64,000 nt of DNA, from contig NZ_CP087998.1 of assembly GCF_021044585.1 (NCBI RefSeq), forward strand, positions 2,232,001 through 2,296,000, in the 5' to 3' direction. The notes below the pieces were generated by a model. It was not told the DNA's origin, made no database searches, and worked only from the letters and a program-made list of their open reading frames with translations. Positions within the stretch are counted from its first letter, which is position 1, and every line of letters begins with the position of its first letter. The stretch is from Sulfurimonas sp. HSL-3221. GTDB lineage: Bacteria > Campylobacterota > Campylobacteria > Campylobacterales > Sulfurimonadaceae. Position numbers and translations under genes: made by a program. Below are positions 27,115 through 37,637 of the stretch, one piece after another.

Positions 27115-28416
27115 TCACAATCTAAATAATTTATTGTTTTTGAATTCTATTTTTGTTTTTTTTGTATTCCTTTCAAAAATCTTTCCTCTCTTTAAATAAA
27201 TGTTATTATCAAATACATGATTTGATGAGTCACTTTCTTTATGTCCAACCACTACCCCTTCTGCCTCATACGATTTTCGGGTATTATAGATGTCATTTTT
27301 CATTATTTCTGTATTTGAAGAATTTTCTAGTGACACGGTCTCTGCATTATCCGATGAAATATTATTCTCAGTAATCACTACTCCATTGGATAATCTCAAA
27401 TATATTGTGCCTTTAATTCTATTATGTCTTAAAAATATATTTTGGGCATTTTGAATGCGTAAGCCGCTCGCATCAAGCAAGTTGTCAATTAATTTTGTAT
27501 CAACTGGGATCCTAATTTGTTTTGAGTTTAAATATGTTTCAGAAATACTTATTGATTTTTTTTCAGCATAAATAATATTGTTTTTTATAATTGTTCCAGC
27601 AGTCCCCGCTATCTCGATCCCCCATTTAAAACCCTTAATATAATTTCCAATTATTTCACAGTCAGTCTGCACCCCTGCCAAGCTAATTGCCGTTTGAAAA
27701 ATTGTTTTTTTCCAAGGTGCCCTAATTTTTTTGTGCCCTATAAAAACATTATCTTTAATTAGTAAAGCATGGACATATGATTTTAAATTCTTGTCCATGT
27801 TTACAATTTCAATCCCTGCTCGCGTAATATCTATAAATTTGTTGTTTGTAATTTTCAGGTTTTCTATATACCCATTTTTCCCTTTTGCGGCAAAAAGCAA
27901 TGCATTTGCCGGTTTGCTCAGGACACTATATGCACCAATGAAAACATTATTTGTAATGACGATATTTTTTTTGTAACTCTTTAAAGAATCCATATTGATC
28001 ATGCCATGTATTGATGCCTCTTGTTTATCAAAGATCCAGGTAAGCCCAGATATTTCTAATTTATCTATATTGTCTTCTTGCTTTATCGCACCATATTTAT
28101 CAGTACTTAGTATTGTGCCTTCACCATATATTTTGTATACGTGAGATGGGATATTCATTTTATTAATCACGTAAACACCCTTAGGAATATAAATAGTGCT
28201 TGCATTTCTCATTGCATTCTCTATTGCACTGGTATCATTCGTAATACCATCTCCAACTGCCCCAAAAAATACAACATTTGCTATAGGGATGCTAGATACA
28301 ACTGTCATGTTATCTAATGGCTTTGTCTTCACAGCCTTACTAGCAACATCTATTATTGTATTTACTCCATCTGCGTATAGCAAGATATTAAATAATAATA
28401 AAAACATTAATTTCAT
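27115..28416 (-). CDS. Exported right-handed beta-helix (pectate lyase-like) protein
   Basis: This 433-residue protein begins with a short signal peptide (MKLMFLLLFNILLYADG), then the pectate-lyase superfamily opening VVFFGAVGDGITNDTSAI. Repeats of the ITNNVF/IKDNVF/ITENNI kind follow, the coils of a parallel beta-helix. Such proteins bind, cut or epimerise polysaccharides; no catalytic residues can be assigned by eye. Its place inside the sulfated polysaccharide locus suggests it acts on that polymer in the periplasm or outside. Strongly AT-rich. Confidence 0.78.
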   Translation of the reverse strand: MKLMFLLLFNILLYADGVNTIIDVASKAVKTKPLDNMTVVSSIPIANVVFFGAVGDGITNDTSAIENAMRNASTIYIPKGVYVINKMNIPSHVYKIYGEGTILSTDKYGAIKQEDNIDKLEISGLTWIFDKQEASIHGMINMDSLKSYKKNIVITNNVFIGAYSVLSKPANALLFAAKGKNGYIENLKITNNKFIDITRAGIEIVNMDKNLKSYVHALLIKDNVFIGHKKIRAPWKKTIFQTAISLAGVQTDCEIIGNYIKGFKWGIEIAGTAGTIIKNNIIYAEKKSISISETYLNSKQIRIPVDTKLIDNLLDASGLRIQNAQNIFLRHNRIKGTIYLRLSNGVVITENNISSDNAETVSLENSSNTEIMKNDIYNTRKSYEAEGVVVGHKESDSSNHVFDNNIYLKRGKIFERNTKKTKIEFKNNKLFRL

Positions 28417-28479
28417 TGCTCGCCTTTAATTCACAGTAACAACGTATGAAAGTACTTTGTCAAATAAAGTGCATGAATA

Positions 28480-29292
28480 CTACTGAAAATAAGCAGGTAG
28501 GCGTAAAAAATACGATTCTGATTTTTTATTAAAATATATTTTGTTTTTCCAATCCAACATTGCATAGATGTAGACAAAATATTTGATTGCTTTTAGAAAC
28601 CATTGGTATCTTATCTTACGGATCTGACTACACTCTCGTTCATATAAGTCCTCATTTTTTGACATCTGGTCATCATGTTGTCTAAATGCCCCAAATAGTG
28701 TATTAGCACTATATAATGTTTCATATTTAGCAAAGCGACACCATAATTCAAAGTCCGAAGCTAATCTATTATTTCCATCTATGTATCCACCAGCCATCTC
28801 ATATAAATCTCTATGCCAAAAAGTAGTCTCTTGCATAATATATCCGAGCCCAGTACCTCTATAGTACCCTTTTTGAATCAATGATCTATAATAAGATTTG
28901 AAGCACGCAATTTTTCTGAAATGATTTTTTGAATCTAAATAAACATTCCTACCCTTTAGCCATTTCACTTTGTCATGTTTTTTCATAATGTCAACTGCTG
29001 TTGCGATCGCTGTCGGAAACAAGAAATCATCACTATTCAGCCACAACATCAAATCTCCATTTGCAATAGCGAATCCTTTATTGATTGCATCATACATGCC
29101 ATTGTCTTTCTCTGAAATGATGGTATCAATGTGATCTTGGTATTTCTTTACGATTTCCATCGTCCTGTCAGTAGAAGAACCATCAACTAAAATGAATTGT
29201 ATATTTTTGTATGTCTGATTAATTATAGATTTAATTGCAAACTCTATATACTTCTCCCCATTATAAACGGGCATCACAATACTTGCCTTCAA
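28480..29292 (-). CDS. Family 2 glycosyltransferase
   Basis: This 270-residue GT-A enzyme has IVMPVYNGEKYIEFAIKSI at the N terminus, LVDGSSTDRT, a SEKDNGMYDAINKGFAIANG stretch and WLNSDDFLF (DxD-like metal site). The C-terminal part has RLASDFELWCRF. It resembles WcaA/WcaE-like transferases that extend surface sugars. Its start overlaps the stop of the upstream sulfotransferase (ATGA). Confidence 0.92.
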   Translation of the reverse strand: MKASIVMPVYNGEKYIEFAIKSIINQTYKNIQFILVDGSSTDRTMEIVKKYQDHIDTIISEKDNGMYDAINKGFAIANGDLMLWLNSDDFLFPTAIATAVDIMKKHDKVKWLKGRNVYLDSKNHFRKIACFKSYYRSLIQKGYYRGTGLGYIMQETTFWHRDLYEMAGGYIDGNNRLASDFELWCRFAKYETLYSANTLFGAFRQHDDQMSKNEDLYERECSQIRKIRYQWFLKAIKYFVYIYAMLDWKNKIYFNKKSESYFLRLPAYFQ

Positions 29293-30032
29293 ACTATTTT
29301 CTCCTTTTTCAAATACTCGTTGTACTTTTCATTGAATTTATATATACAATAATCATAGATTAAATAATCTAATTTATTTTTCTCTTTGAATTTTGCAATT
29401 AACTTTTGATCTATACCCTGGTATTGATTCGCCAAAGTATTTGTTTTCGCAGTAGTATTTTTGTGTTTCATTTTTATAGGAGGCTTATGAAGTAATTGTG
29501 CCAGAATATTAAGACTTAGTTGACTCTTTTCTAATATGCCAACAAAGTAATACCTATCTATAATTTCTTGATAGTTTTCATATGTTGCAGGGAATAGATT
29601 AGAAAAGTAATTCGTATGATTATCCAAATATTCCTCAATACCAACATCATAGGTCTGATCATATTTTTTTTCATATCTATACAATGACAACTGTAAAGCT
29701 AAAGGGTCACGGACGAAAGTAAATACTTTATACCGATCACTTGTGAAGACTTCCGGATACCTCTGATGAATAAAGTTATTGTCAACTTCGAAGTGTCCAC
29801 TCAAGCAATAAGACTCACGAAAATTTTCAAGGTTCTTTTTTTCTGGATATTTATCAGTCCACCCTTCTCTATAATCTTTAATAATAATAAACCAATTGCG
29901 CAGTGCCGCATTTACACTTGTGCCTCCACATTTTGGTAAATGATGAAAAATAAAAATACTTTTTTTCGGTGCCAAAAAAAATAGTGGATGAGATCCATAC
30001 TCATAAAGCTTCTTGAGTATTTCAACGAACAT
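29289..30032 (-). CDS. Sulfotransferase, Sulfotransfer_2-like
   Basis: This 247-residue enzyme should move sulfate from PAPS to a sugar. The 5'-phosphosulfate loop is FHHLPKCGGTSVNAAL and the 3'-phosphate motif is FVRDPLALQLSLYRYE, the layout seen in carbohydrate sulfotransferases of the heparan/chondroitin type. It lies in the same operon-like run as PAPS synthesis genes and a second, unrelated sulfotransferase. Exact acceptor is unknown. Confidence 0.85.
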   Translation of the reverse strand: MFVEILKKLYEYGSHPLFFLAPKKSIFIFHHLPKCGGTSVNAALRNWFIIIKDYREGWTDKYPEKKNLENFRESYCLSGHFEVDNNFIHQRYPEVFTSDRYKVFTFVRDPLALQLSLYRYEKKYDQTYDVGIEEYLDNHTNYFSNLFPATYENYQEIIDRYYFVGILEKSQLSLNILAQLLHKPPIKMKHKNTTAKTNTLANQYQGIDQKLIAKFKEKNKLDYLIYDYCIYKFNEKYNEYLKKEKIV

Positions 30033-30061
30033 TGAACTGCCTTTTTAACATAACCTTCTCC

Positions 30062-31279
30062 TCATGTTGTTGCATGTAATAATTTTGTGGGATATACAGC
30101 CCTAAAAAAAAGAGTACTCCACAGTAAAGCAAAATCAAAGTAGATCTCTGTTTGAAGCAATATTGTAATGACAAATAGATTGGCAAACACATATAAAGAG
30201 TTTTTTATACCATGTGATCTAAACAGATTTGAAAATGATTTATAAAACATCATATAAAGTAGAAGTATGAAAAAAATCCCATATTCTACTAACATGTCTG
30301 TAAAGCCATTGGTACGAATAATGATATTATTATCAATATCGAAACGTGTATTTTCATTAGGACCTCTTCCAAAAAATTCATACCCCTGAATGTCATGAAA
30401 ATCCCTCAGCACATTAATAAACCTTTGTGTATTCTCACTAAAACGAGTATCTGTCTGCATGGCATATACAATTTGTTCTTCAATTTTGTCGTACAAGAAA
30501 CTAGAAGAGAGGAAAAAATAAATGAATGATGGCACAACTAAAATTAGTGCAAAATACTTGTATTTTATATTTCTATTTATAAACGCGATGTATGACATGA
30601 TGAGAATTCCAAAAGCAATATAACCCGTAGACGACAATGTACTAAATAATCCAACTGACAATAATATAGAATATTTATTCTTGAAACTCTTAGTTTTAAC
30701 TAAATTAAATATCAAAGCAATAATTATATAACCCGCAAAAGCACCTGGTTCCCAAAAAGGGCCAGGATTTCTATGTAGCTCTGCTGTTTGGTATACAGTG
30801 TAAATTCCGATTGTATGCTTAACATCTAAATAACTGCTACTAAATTCACCTAAAGAAAAATGCTCTATTAAAAAAACATCCAGACCTGGAACAATATTTA
30901 GTGGTATGTAGAATATTAAACTCACAATTACTATTGTAGCCATCAATTTAAGGTAAACGTCTATAAACTCTTTTCCAACTACAGACAATACAAAGAAAGC
31001 TATCGAAATCCTAATAAATACTCCAAAAATAGTGTTTAAAGAAATAAATTGAAACTGCAATGTTTGTATTAAATATAGGATTAACAACGTGCCCATGATT
31101 ACTAGAAAATCTTGATGGAAAGCCCTTTTATAATAGATAAAATAAATTCCTGAAATGATGAAAGTACTAATCAAAAAAATACTATTATTTGAGATACTTA
31201 AAAAGCCAGAGCATATGATTAATAATGCAACCAAAATATAATTCACAATATTTTTGCGTTTTATTTTATAACTAGTCAT
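30062..31279 (-). CDS. Wzy-like O-antigen/exopolysaccharide polymerase
   Basis: This 405-residue, very hydrophobic protein has about ten or more membrane segments and a large loop before RNPGPFWEPGAFAG, a pattern of O-antigen ligase/polymerase proteins. It would join lipid-linked repeat units in the periplasm. Polymerases diverge so far that function rests on topology and context (next to a Wzx-like flippase). It overlaps the upstream sulfotransferase gene by four bases. Confidence 0.75.
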   Translation of the reverse strand: MTSYKIKRKNIVNYILVALLIICSGFLSISNNSIFLISTFIISGIYFIYYKRAFHQDFLVIMGTLLILYLIQTLQFQFISLNTIFGVFIRISIAFFVLSVVGKEFIDVYLKLMATIVIVSLIFYIPLNIVPGLDVFLIEHFSLGEFSSSYLDVKHTIGIYTVYQTAELHRNPGPFWEPGAFAGYIIIALIFNLVKTKSFKNKYSILLSVGLFSTLSSTGYIAFGILIMSYIAFINRNIKYKYFALILVVPSFIYFFLSSSFLYDKIEEQIVYAMQTDTRFSENTQRFINVLRDFHDIQGYEFFGRGPNENTRFDIDNNIIIRTNGFTDMLVEYGIFFILLLYMMFYKSFSNLFRSHGIKNSLYVFANLFVITILLQTEIYFDFALLWSTLFFRAVYPTKLLHATT

Positions 31280-32244
31280 GACAGGTACTTATCTTTTGAC
31301 CATACGTTTATTGCTTTTCTAAAAAAAATATTGGCTTTTGTAGCTTTTACGATCTTGGAATATAAATGATCAACAACATCTTTAAAAGTATTGTTCATAT
31401 TTACTTTGTGACTGTTTATTTCTTTTACTAAATTGTTTTTATTGTAACCTTGGGAAATAAGTATTTTATCTTCCAACCTTCCTATGTAACCACTGATCAT
31501 TTTTTTTCTATATCTATTGTAAAATGTGTCCTTCCACATATCCAATGAATCATCGCTTATACTTGTATATTTTATTACACCTGTAGGATCACCCATTCTC
31601 CCTTGTATTCGTTGTTTTGAAAAATTCTCAAGCATTGAAGATTGAAATTCTATCTCTAAATAATCACAAATACTTTTTGTAGCCTGCAAAGGGTCTACCA
31701 CAAATGATTCATAGTTGATAGCGATAGATTTATCTTTATATTTCTCATATGCATAAGATAGCTTTGTTAGGCCTACTGTTAAATCATCTTCATAGTAGTA
31801 GAGTCTCTTCAGGTTTCCTCCACTCCACGTATTAATAACAGAACTCATAACATTAAGAGGATTCCTAAATAAAAAAATAAATTTTGCATCCGGAAAAAGA
31901 TCTACTATTTCATCTATAATATAATAATAACGTGGCGTTTTATCGAGGAAATACTTTTCGTTGTTATTGCATTGCAATGAATATAGATCACTTATAAAAT
32001 TAGACAATGCTTTGTTGTAACTTTTTTGACCTTGCGGCAAAACTTTTATAAAATCATTTATAGCATTTGATGCATGTCTATGACCGTATTCACTCAATAC
32101 ACCTTGATTTTTTAAGGCATAAACATAGGGTAGTAATATCCATGGTTCGGCAGCACTCGCTATCTCACTATGTGCCATCAGCACTCTTTGCAATAATGTA
32201 GAGCCAGCCCGAGGTAATGAGAACAAAAATATTGGCGCTTTCAT
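31276..32244 (-). CDS. Sulfotransferase, Sulfotransfer_3-like
   Basis: This 322-residue enzyme has the PAPS-binding loop FLFSLPRAGSTLLQRVL and the 3'-phosphate motif FLFRNPLNVMSSVINTW. Between them, YINTSISD-type loops and DKTPRYYYII fit the PF13469-like group. It is unlike the other sulfotransferase in the locus, so the two probably modify different positions or sugars. Its stop overlaps the polymerase start. Confidence 0.87.
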   Translation of the reverse strand: MKAPIFLFSLPRAGSTLLQRVLMAHSEIASAAEPWILLPYVYALKNQGVLSEYGHRHASNAINDFIKVLPQGQKSYNKALSNFISDLYSLQCNNNEKYFLDKTPRYYYIIDEIVDLFPDAKFIFLFRNPLNVMSSVINTWSGGNLKRLYYYEDDLTVGLTKLSYAYEKYKDKSIAINYESFVVDPLQATKSICDYLEIEFQSSMLENFSKQRIQGRMGDPTGVIKYTSISDDSLDMWKDTFYNRYRKKMISGYIGRLEDKILISQGYNKNNLVKEINSHKVNMNNTFKDVVDHLYSKIVKATKANIFFRKAINVWSKDKYLS

Positions 32245-33603
32245 TTATAATTCCTTTTTAAGTAATGGAACAAATAATGTCAAAAAACCAAATTTTTTCT
32301 TAATCAAATATACAAGTGAGATATTCCATATTATCATGCTAATCATACTTGCAAAAGCTGCTCCATTAATATCAAAGATTGGTATAAAATAATAATTGAG
32401 TATTATATTGACTATTGTTGCAAAAATGATAACATTTTGATATTGCTTTTGATTGCCAGTCATTTGCATTATTAATCCTACAGATCCACTCAATGCGTTT
32501 ACTGTACTACCGATGAGTAACATTATTAGTGCAACTTTTCCTATCAAAAATTTTTCCCCAAACAGACTCAAAAAAAACTCCGAAAACATAGTCAAAATTA
32601 GGATTAAGGGAATCGTTGCAAAAAAAAGTAATTTTGTAGATTTTTGCGCTATATGCTTTAAACCTTGAAGATCATTATTTTGAAAACATTCAGAAAACTT
32701 TGGAGCAGCAATCGAATTCACTGCCATTAAAGTGATACTCGTCAATCCTGCAAGTTTCACAACTACACTGTATATGCCAACATCTTCCTCACTTTTAAAA
32801 ACACCCAACATAATTATGTCTGTCCAGGTCATGATCAACACTACGGAAGATGCAAGCAGCATTGGAAAGGACACGTCAAGTAATTGCCTGTAAGTTAAAG
32901 TGTGCCTATGTGTCCCTATTCTAGAAAGTATATTGTATGTTTTTCGGTAACTAAGTAAATATACAATGAACAAGGCACACACGTACGCACCAATAATCAT
33001 TTCCGGTGATTTATTCCACATGACAAGAAATAGCATTATCAACACAGCCAAAAGAGAGATAAGAACATTTTCGAATAACGAATATTGGAGGATCATTTTC
33101 AATCCGCGGAAAAAAGCAGAATTGATTTTTAATAATACAAAAGGAACAATCCCTATACTTGTTATTTGCAAGAAAATTGTGAGTTGCTCATTGTTGAATA
33201 GCCTTAGTGAAATCTTCTCTGCTAACACAAATAAAATAGCTGATAAAAATAACGAAATGGGGATACTAATTGCATAGGCCTTTTGAAACACCTCTTTTGT
33301 TTTCTGCATGTCTCTGCGTGCATTAAAGCCTGCAATAAACTTTACAAGTGCGTTGTCAAATCCGAAGACTCCCAATAACACGAGGATATTTAAAAATGTT
33401 ATTGAAATAGTATAGAGCCCTAAATTATCCGCACCAAAAAGTCTTGCGATAAGTAAGGTGAGTACGTAACCAAAACCGACTCCAAGTACTTTCAAAAAGA
33501 ATGTGACTATACTCCCTTTTAGCAATTCACCTAAATGTCTATCCCTGGACAGCTTATCGTTGAGTTTTTTTATCAAGTTTATCTTCCAGAACCTATATAC
33601 CAT
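32245..33603 (-). CDS. Wzx-like polysaccharide flippase
   Basis: This 452-residue protein with about 12-14 membrane segments is of the MATE/polysaccharide transport family. The N terminus ([34 protein letters not shown]) is typical. It should turn lipid-linked repeat units to the periplasmic side. The listed ATG overlaps the fcl end by 25 bases; a TTG at 33576 with GGAAGA upstream is an alternative start nine codons later. Confidence 0.88.
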   Translation of the reverse strand: MVYRFWKINLIKKLNDKLSRDRHLGELLKGSIVTFFLKVLGVGFGYVLTLLIARLFGADNLGLYTISITFLNILVLLGVFGFDNALVKFIAGFNARRDMQKTKEVFQKAYAISIPISLFLSAILFVLAEKISLRLFNNEQLTIFLQITSIGIVPFVLLKINSAFFRGLKMILQYSLFENVLISLLAVLIMLFLVMWNKSPEMIIGAYVCALFIVYLLSYRKTYNILSRIGTHRHTLTYRQLLDVSFPMLLASSVVLIMTWTDIIMLGVFKSEEDVGIYSVVVKLAGLTSITLMAVNSIAAPKFSECFQNNDLQGLKHIAQKSTKLLFFATIPLILILTMFSEFFLSLFGEKFLIGKVALIMLLIGSTVNALSGSVGLIMQMTGNQKQYQNVIIFATIVNIILNYYFIPIFDINGAAFASMISMIIWNISLVYLIKKKFGFLTLFVPLLKKEL

Positions 33604-34670
33604 TCATAAATCATCTTGATTCCCTCACCAAGCTCGACCGAATGCCTCCATCCAAGTGCATGTAATTTGCTGACATCCGTTAGCTTCTTCATCGTACCAT
33701 CCGGTTTTTCACTGTTGAAATAGAGTTCCCCCTTAAAGCCCACGATCTTTTTGATCGTTTCTGCCAATTCCTTTATGGAGACATCCTCACCTGTCCCAAT
33801 ATTAATGTGGGTATTACGGATCTCCGGGCTTTTCGTCGCGTTCGGCGTGCAGGTCGTGTTTACACCTTTTGCTAGAGTGTAGGTGTCTTTGAAATCCCTG
33901 TTTTCCATTAGAAAGACGCAGGCATCAGCCATATCTTCACTCCATAGGAACTCACGCATCGGCTTCCCGGTTCCCCATATCTCCACGTGATCCCCATCCA
34001 CGCCGTAGCGGGCGAGATAAGCTTTCGCCTCATCAATATTATCCACTCCAAGGTCTTTGACGAGCTCATCATCGCGGCCCTCGTTGAGGAGTTTCGCGCA
34101 ATGGATCTTGCGAATCAGCGCGGGTAGAACGTGTGACTTCTCCAGGTCGAAGTTATCATTTGGGCCATATAGGTTCGTCGGCATGACTGAGATGTAATTG
34201 GTGCCATACTGCAGGTTGTAGCTTTCGCACATTTTGATCCCGGCAATCTTGGCGATGGCGTAGGGTTCGTTCGTGTACTCCAGCGTATCGGTCAGCAGGC
34301 AATCCTCCGGCATGGGCTGGGGGGCATTTTTAGGATAGATACAGGTGCTACCGAGGAACATCAGCTTCTTTACTCCATTGAGGTAGCTCTGATGGATAAC
34401 GTTGTTCTGAATCTGTAGGTTCTCGTATATGAATTCAGCACGGTAGGTATTGTTCGCAACAATGCCGCCTACTTTTGCTGCGGCGAGGAAAACATACTTC
34501 GGTTTTTCCGCCGCGAAGAATGCTGCCACCTGTTGCTGGTCAGTCAGATCCAGCTCTGCGTGGGTACGCATCAGCAGGTTCGTGTACCCCTTGGCTTCAA
34601 GATTTTTGACAATAGCGCTACCCACCAGTCCCCGGTGCCCGGCGACGTATATCTTTGCATCCTTCTTCAT
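33579..34670 (-). CDS. fcl: GDP-L-fucose synthase
   Basis: This epimerase-reductase turns GDP-4-keto-6-deoxymannose into GDP-L-fucose. Motifs: NADP loop [10 protein letters not shown], catalytic Ser/Cys region [21 protein letters not shown] (Tyr and Lys), [12 protein letters not shown] roughly 50-residue insert before [17 protein letters not shown] is an extended form known in some Campylobacterota and related bacteria. The ATG at 34668-34670 ([11 protein letters not shown]) is preferred over a TTG five codons upstream. Confidence 0.95.
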   Translation of the reverse strand: MKKDAKIYVAGHRGLVGSAIVKNLEAKGYTNLLMRTHAELDLTDQQQVAAFFAAEKPKYVFLAAAKVGGIVANNTYRAEFIYENLQIQNNVIHQSYLNGVKKLMFLGSTCIYPKNAPQPMPEDCLLTDTLEYTNEPYAIAKIAGIKMCESYNLQYGTNYISVMPTNLYGPNDNFDLEKSHVLPALIRKIHCAKLLNEGRDDELVKDLGVDNIDEAKAYLARYGVDGDHVEIWGTGKPMREFLWSEDMADACVFLMENRDFKDTYTLAKGVNTTCTPNATKSPEIRNTHINIGTGEDVSIKELAETIKKIVGFKGELYFNSEKPDGTMKKLTDVSKLHALGWRHSVELGEGIKMIYEWYIGSGR

Positions 34671-34677
34671 CGTTTCG

Positions 34678-35793
34678 TTACTCAAAGTAATTCATGATAG
34701 AGTAACCACCCTTTTTGAGGTACTGGTCCTTCGTCATCAGTTTCAGATCCGACGCCATCATGTCATGCACAAGCTCTTCAAGTTTGTACTCCCGGTTCCA
34801 CCCCAGCTTCTGCTCGGCCTTGGTTGGGTCGCCCAGCAGAAGGTCGACTTCCGTCGGGCGGAAATAGCGCGGATCGACGGCGACAACTTCCCGTCCCACT
34901 TCCACCTGGTACTCAGGGTTTGTACAGGCTTTGATGTAGCCTTTTTCATCGACGCCTTCGCCTCTAAACTCCAGCTCGATTCCACAGTAGCTGAACGCCA
35001 TCCGGACGAAATCGCGTACGGTTGTCGTCTGCCCTGTTGCGATAACCCAGTCTTCGGGCTCGTCGGCCTGCAAGATCATCCACATCATTCTGACATAGTC
35101 CTTGGCATGCCCCCAGTCGCGCTTAGCGTCGAGGTTTCCGAGATAGAGCTTGTCCTGCAGTCCCAAGATAATCTTCGAAGCGGCACGGGTGATCTTGCGG
35201 GTGACGAAAGTCTCGCCCCGCACCGGCGATTCGTGGTTGAAGAGGATCCCGTTGCAGGCGAACATGCCATAGGCTTCGCGGTAGTTGACGGTGATCCAGT
35301 AGGCGTACATCTTTGCGACAGCGTAGGGGCTGCGCGGATAGAACGGCGTCGTCTCACTCTGCGGTGTCTCCTGGACCTTCCCGTAGAGCTCAGACGTGGA
35401 TGCTTGGTAAATCTTTGTCTTTTCCGTCAGCCCGAGCAATCTTACGGCTTCAAGGATGCGCAGCGTTCCCGTACCGTCGGCATTAGCAACGTATTCCGGC
35501 TCTTCGAAACTGACGGCAACGTGGCTCATCGCGGCGAGGTTGTAGATCTCATCAGGCTGGACCTCCTGAATAATGCGCGTAAGGTTCATAGAATCCGTCA
35601 TCTCGCCGTAGTGCAGAATAAAATCACGGTTCTCCACGTGTGGATCCTGGTAGAGGTGGTCGATCCGGTCCGTGTTAAAGAGCGAGCTGCGGCGCTTGAT
35701 ACCGTGGACAATGTACCCTTTTTTCAGCAGAAACTCCGCCAGATAAGAGCCGTCCTGCCCTGTAATACCTGTAATTAATGCAACTTTTTTCAT
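34678..35793 (-). CDS. gmd: GDP-mannose 4,6-dehydratase
   Basis: This enzyme makes GDP-4-keto-6-deoxymannose, the first step to GDP-fucose. The NADP loop is [16 protein letters not shown]; the catalytic region is [16 protein letters not shown] and [13 protein letters not shown]; the signature [16 protein letters not shown] is present. The start at 35791-35793 (MKKVALITG) has a strong AAAGGAG site; the frame extends 15 codons further without support. About 371 residues, normal. Confidence 0.97.
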   Translation of the reverse strand: MKKVALITGITGQDGSYLAEFLLKKGYIVHGIKRRSSLFNTDRIDHLYQDPHVENRDFILHYGEMTDSMNLTRIIQEVQPDEIYNLAAMSHVAVSFEEPEYVANADGTGTLRILEAVRLLGLTEKTKIYQASTSELYGKVQETPQSETTPFYPRSPYAVAKMYAYWITVNYREAYGMFACNGILFNHESPVRGETFVTRKITRAASKIILGLQDKLYLGNLDAKRDWGHAKDYVRMMWMILQADEPEDWVIATGQTTTVRDFVRMAFSYCGIELEFRGEGVDEKGYIKACTNPEYQVEVGREVVAVDPRYFRPTEVDLLLGDPTKAEQKLGWNREYKLEELVHDMMASDLKLMTKDQYLKKGGYSIMNYFE

Positions 35794-35815
35794 TTTATCT
35801 CCTTTATTACTGAAT

Positions 35816-36598
35816 TTACTTTTGATTTTGTACAACAAACCAGGGGTTAAGTAGGTTCTCTTTGTTGTAGACCATCGGCACTTCTGCTTCAGCGTCTGGC
35901 TGGTACTGATAGGTCATCTTCCCGCTTTCACGCACGACGGCATCCGCCGCGGCCGTGTCCCATTCCATTGTCGGGGCAAGACGCGGGTAGACGTCGGCCT
36001 CGCCCTCGGCAACCATACAGAGTTTGAGCGAGCTTCCCTTGGAGACCTGGTGGATCTCCTCCGTCGTTTTGGCCAGCGTATCGATAAACGCCTGGGTCTC
36101 TTCCGAGAGATGCGACTTGCTCGCAACGACATTGAGGTACATCTCCGGGGTCAGGTTGTGTTTCAGCGGCAGGCTCTGGCCGTTTTTAAACGCACCCTCC
36201 CCCTTTTTCGCCTTGTACATATCGCCCAAGGCCGGGGCGTAGACAACGCCGAGGACCGGGCTGTCTTTGTGGATGAGCGCGATATTGACGGTGAACTCAC
36301 CGTTCTTCTTGATAAACTCTTTCGTGCCGTCAATGGGGTCGATGCACCAGTAGTACTCCCACCCTTTACGCTCCTCGAAAGGCACCTCCTTGTTCTCTTC
36401 CGACATCAAAGGGATCTGCGGATAAAGCGCGGTCAAGGCGCTGCAGATAATCTCGTTGGAGAGCGTGTCCGCTTCGGTCAGCGGCGATTTGTCGTCTTTG
36501 TATTCAACGCCGAAATCCTTTTCGTAAACGTCCATAATGGCGTCTCCCGCCTTCTGGGCGATGGCGACAACGGCATCAAGTTCGATCTTTTCAAGCAT
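35816..36598 (-). CDS. cysQ: 3'(2'),5'-bisphosphate nucleotidase
   Basis: This 260-residue phosphatase of the inositol monophosphatase family turns PAP (3'-phosphoadenosine 5'-phosphate) into AMP. Metal-site motifs: SEEN in [10 protein letters not shown] and the [19 protein letters not shown] block, then [14 protein letters not shown] is the product of sulfotransferase reactions, so placement next to cysC and two sulfotransferases fits a recycling role. It overlaps cysC by eight bases. Confidence 0.93.
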   Translation of the reverse strand: MLEKIELDAVVAIAQKAGDAIMDVYEKDFGVEYKDDKSPLTEADTLSNEIICSALTALYPQIPLMSEENKEVPFEERKGWEYYWCIDPIDGTKEFIKKNGEFTVNIALIHKDSPVLGVVYAPALGDMYKAKKGEGAFKNGQSLPLKHNLTPEMYLNVVASKSHLSEETQAFIDTLAKTTEEIHQVSKGSSLKLCMVAEGEADVYPRLAPTMEWDTAAADAVVRESGKMTYQYQPDAEAEVPMVYNKENLLNPWFVVQNQK

Positions 36599-37226
36599 TC
36601 AGGTGTCCTTTGGTTTCAAGATAGTCAATGACCTGCATCGCGGCCTCTTCGACGGGGATATTGTCATTGCGGATATGCACTTCCGGCGTTTGCGGCGCTT
36701 CATAGGGAGAGTCGATACCCGTAAAGTTGGGGATCTCTCCGGCCCGGGCTTTTTTATAGAGCCCCTTCGGGTCCCTGGTTTCGCAGACGGCCAGCGGCGT
36801 ATCGATAAAGACTTCGATAAACTCCCCCGCCCCGACAAGGGAACGTACCTGCTCCCGGTCGCTTCGAAAGGGCGAGATAAACGCTGTCAGCACGATCTCG
36901 CCTGCGTCGACAAAAAGTTTCACCACTTCGCCGATGCGGCGGATGTTCTCGACGCGGTCTTCATCGGAAAAACCGAGCCCTTTGTTCAAACCGTGGCGGA
37001 TGTTATCCCCGTCGAGCAGGTAGGTGTGTTTGCCCATCTCCAGCAGTTTCGCCTCGACGGCATTGGCAATCGTACTTTTACCCGATCCGCTCAGTCCTGT
37101 GAACCACAGCACACAGGGCTTCTGCTCTTTGAGTGCCGCGCGCTCGTTCATCGTAACATGGTGATCATGCCAAACAATGTTCAGATGTCGGGTGTTAGGT
37201 CCTGGGTTTTGGGTACTTTTAGACAT
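36591..37226 (-). CDS. cysC: Adenylylsulfate kinase
   Basis: This 211-residue enzyme phosphorylates APS to PAPS. Walker A is [27 protein letters not shown] and the IRRIGEV, FISPFR and [12 protein letters not shown] blocks are all typical. Between MSKST and NIVWHDHH there is an unusual stretch of about ten residues ([10 protein letters not shown]) encoded by sequence that matches the inverted repeat flanking the next gene, so the N terminus seems to carry an in-frame insertion. The catalytic domain is intact. Confidence 0.95.
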   Translation of the reverse strand: MSKSTQNPGPNTRHLNIVWHDHHVTMNERAALKEQKPCVLWFTGLSGSGKSTIANAVEAKLLEMGKHTYLLDGDNIRHGLNKGLGFSDEDRVENIRRIGEVVKLFVDAGEIVLTAFISPFRSDREQVRSLVGAGEFIEVFIDTPLAVCETRDPKGLYKKARAGEIPNFTGIDSPYEAPQTPEVHIRNDNIPVEEAAMQVIDYLETKGHLNA

Positions 37227-37637
37227 GGAGTTTCCTATGTTTAATTAGTTGTTTCAACATTTTCGAAAGTGTATGACACTCTTCCAATCTTTTCGTATAT
37301 AGATCTGCCTCGAGATAGCTGAGTTCATACGCAATGATTAGCTGTGTTTTCACTTCTGCTAATGAACCATTCGCTATATAGAAAAAACGAACAGCCTCCT
37401 TGTTGGTTTCGCGTTCATCACCTTCTGCAATATTTGAGGGCACGGAAACCGCAGCGCGCCTGATCTGATCTTTTAGTCCATAGTCTTTTTCAAAAGCAGG
37501 ACTCAAGGTCAAACGGTAGATATCAACACTCAAGTTCTTCGCTCTTTTCCATACATCCAGTTCCTGAAAATTACCCATTTCCTGTCACCTTCCCTACAAC
37601 CAAGTACCTACAACCAAACACCTAACTACCCCCTACC
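37186..37637. mobile_element. Candidate small inserted cassette carrying the four-helix-bundle gene
   Basis: The left flank GGGTGTTAGGT (37190-37200) and the right flank, read on the other strand as GGGTAGTTAGGT, are near-identical inverted repeats. Both flanks also contain GGTTnTnGG-type tandem units (for example GTTTGGTTGTAGGTACTTGG). No transposase is present. The left part is read as codons 6-15 of cysC. That it is a mobile unit is inference. Confidence 0.4.
37219..37578 (-). CDS. Four-helix-bundle protein (S23/IVP family)
   Basis: This 119-residue helical protein belongs to the family found in 23S rRNA intervening sequences and as free genes: [18 protein letters not shown] at the start, then [19 protein letters not shown] and ELSYL. 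Its exact role is not known. It has no evident link to sulfate activation, yet it sits between cysC and the SLC13 permease, flanked by related inverted sequences (37186-37216 and 37582-37637), which suggests it came in as a unit. Confidence 0.9.
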   Translation of the reverse strand: MGNFQELDVWKRAKNLSVDIYRLTLSPAFEKDYGLKDQIRRAAVSVPSNIAEGDERETNKEAVRFFYIANGSLAEVKTQLIIAYELSYLEADLYTKRLEECHTLSKMLKQLIKHRKLHV

